Positions 63,395 through 64,000 of a stretch of 64,000 nt of DNA are shown here, one piece after another. Below the pieces are notes generated by a model. It saw only the letters and a list, made by a program, of their open reading frames with translations, did not search any database and was not told where the DNA came from. Each line of letters starts with the position of its first letter. Within the stretch, counting starts at the first letter, position 1. The translations under genes and the position numbers were made by a program. Origin of the DNA: Desulfobacterales bacterium (GTDB lineage Bacteria; Desulfobacterota; Desulfobacteria; Desulfobacterales; JARGFK01); contig JARGFK010000007.1 in assembly GCA_029211065.1 (NCBI GenBank), forward strand, positions 1 to 64,000, given 5' to 3'.

Positions 63395-64000
63395 TTAACG
63401 GATCAGCTTTCTATACACCTTGTCATGCAGGGGGGTGGGAATTCCCAATTCCTTCCCTTTTTTGACAATATAACCAGTAAATATGTCGATTTCAATCTTG
63501 CGGCCGGATTCATAGTCCATTTGCAGGGAAGTTTTGGTGTCATACGGAAAGAGGGAGTTCTTTTTCAGGGCGGCCTGGACCATCTCTTCAGAGATGGTGA
63601 CTCCTTGGGCGATGCCGATTTCTGCGACCTCGTGCATCAGACCTTCCAGAAAATCGAGTTTTTCGGATTTTTCCACAAACGCGCCGATGGGTTGCTTCAA
63701 ATAAGCGGTGGCGCTGGCAAGCGGCGAGACAAACAGATATTTTTCCCACACAACGGTTCGGATGTCGGCTGTCAGCGACGCTTTGATGGCCGCCTTTTTT
63801 AATATTGTTTCGATGGCGGACAGCCCTTCCATGTTGCCGTCTTCAGGCCCGAATAGAAGCTGACAGGTTCCGCCGGCCTGCCGGACGACCCCCGGTTCGA
63901 CAATATGGGCGCCGATATAGACGCAGCCGTTTAAAACCCTTGCTTCAGGCAGAGCGGTTTTAAGCGGTCCGACATTGTCGACGCCGTTTAACAGGGTGAT
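63395..64000 (-). CDS. panE: 2-dehydropantoate 2-reductase, C-terminal part
   Basis: The gene runs past the right edge. The visible part, reading in from base 64000, starts ITLLNGVDNVGPLKTALPEA and VLNGCVYIGAHIVEPGVVRQ, typical of ketopantoate reductase. The C-terminal helical domain follows (AAIKASLTADIRTVVWEKYL, TKTSLQMDYESGRKIEID, YIVKKGKELGIPTPLHDKVY). It reduces ketopantoate with NADPH. Together with panC this gives two pantothenate genes in the window, far apart. The N-terminal Rossmann half lies outside the window. Confidence 0.9.
   Translation of the reverse strand: MTLLNGVDNVGPLKTALPEARVLNGCVYIGAHIVEPGVVRQAGGTCQLLFGPEDGNMEGLSAIETILKKAAIKASLTADIRTVVWEKYLFVSPLASATAYLKQPIGAFVEKSEKLDFLEGLMHEVAEIGIAQGVTISEEMVQAALKKNSLFPYDTKTSLQMDYESGRKIEIDIFTGYIVKKGKELGIPTPLHDKVYRKLIR

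Overview
The window reads as a chromosome segment of a Gram-negative anaerobe, most likely a Desulfobacterota (deltaproteobacterial) relative. The gene families point that way: a selenocysteine-containing SelD with a YedF-like partner, a tungsten-type aldehyde:ferredoxin oxidoreductase, a Mrp/Mbh-type cation antiporter operon with a small Desulfobacterota-like membrane protein, many lipoproteins, and an Mla-type lipid transporter. Core genes look about 50-57% GC by eye. The DarTG pair and the CaiB gene are clearly AT-richer, and the unknown gene at 4857-6233 is GC-richer. No rRNA, tRNA or CRISPR array was recognised.

Region 1 (1-4625) is a small defence and addiction island. It holds the 3' end of a type I restriction specificity subunit, a HigB toxin with a HigA antitoxin fused to an ImmA/IrrE metallopeptidase, a RadC protein, and a DarT/DarG toxin-antitoxin pair. 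Region 2 (4626-7800) carries an unrecognised 458-residue protein and an LDH2-family dehydrogenase. It is flanked by the true 3' end of livF and by a decayed direct copy of that same livF end, which is a recombination or insertion scar. Region 3 (7903-12733, minus strand) is a complete livKHMGF branched-chain amino-acid ABC transporter, followed on the plus strand by NAD kinase.

Region 4 (14146-35306) is dominated by the cell envelope. It has a broken lipoprotein/TPR gene and a coiled-coil exported protein. A minus-strand mlaE-mlaF-mlaD-GGDEF operon follows, whose 'ATPase' has lost its Walker motifs. Then comes a long plus-strand run starting with a CHASE2 adenylate cyclase and continuing with eight exported proteins: FlgT-like, TPR-CsgG, LpoB/CsgG-like with fibronectin III units, GNA1162-like with a beta-helix, two LPP20-like paralogues, TPR-SLH, and FecR. 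It ends at a strong terminator. This is the best candidate for an undescribed system: parts resembling the FlgO/FlgP/FlgT outer-membrane ring and curli CsgG occur with no flagellar or curli genes in view.

Region 5 (35423-38761) has ahcY, metK and panC, covering the methyl cycle and pantothenate synthesis. Region 6 (38919-47859, minus strand) is a Mrp-type antiporter operon with three NuoL/N-type subunits, a nonsense-interrupted cytidylate-kinase-like gene and a terminal cyclic-nucleotide-binding protein. Region 7 (48043-51968) has yedF and selD (with UGA/selenocysteine and a SECIS hairpin) and a umuD/umuC pair. Region 8 (52016-61420) has a Cys-rich mini-protein, an aldehyde:ferredoxin oxidoreductase, a CaiB-type CoA transferase and a complete dipeptide-type ABC transporter whose binding-protein gene carries a one-base frameshift. 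Region 9 has a DUF4126 membrane protein, a repeat cluster, a lipoprotein metallo-beta-lactamase-fold hydrolase and the 3' part of panE.

Four genes are interrupted by in-frame stops or a homopolymer frameshift. They should be checked against raw reads before being called pseudogenes.
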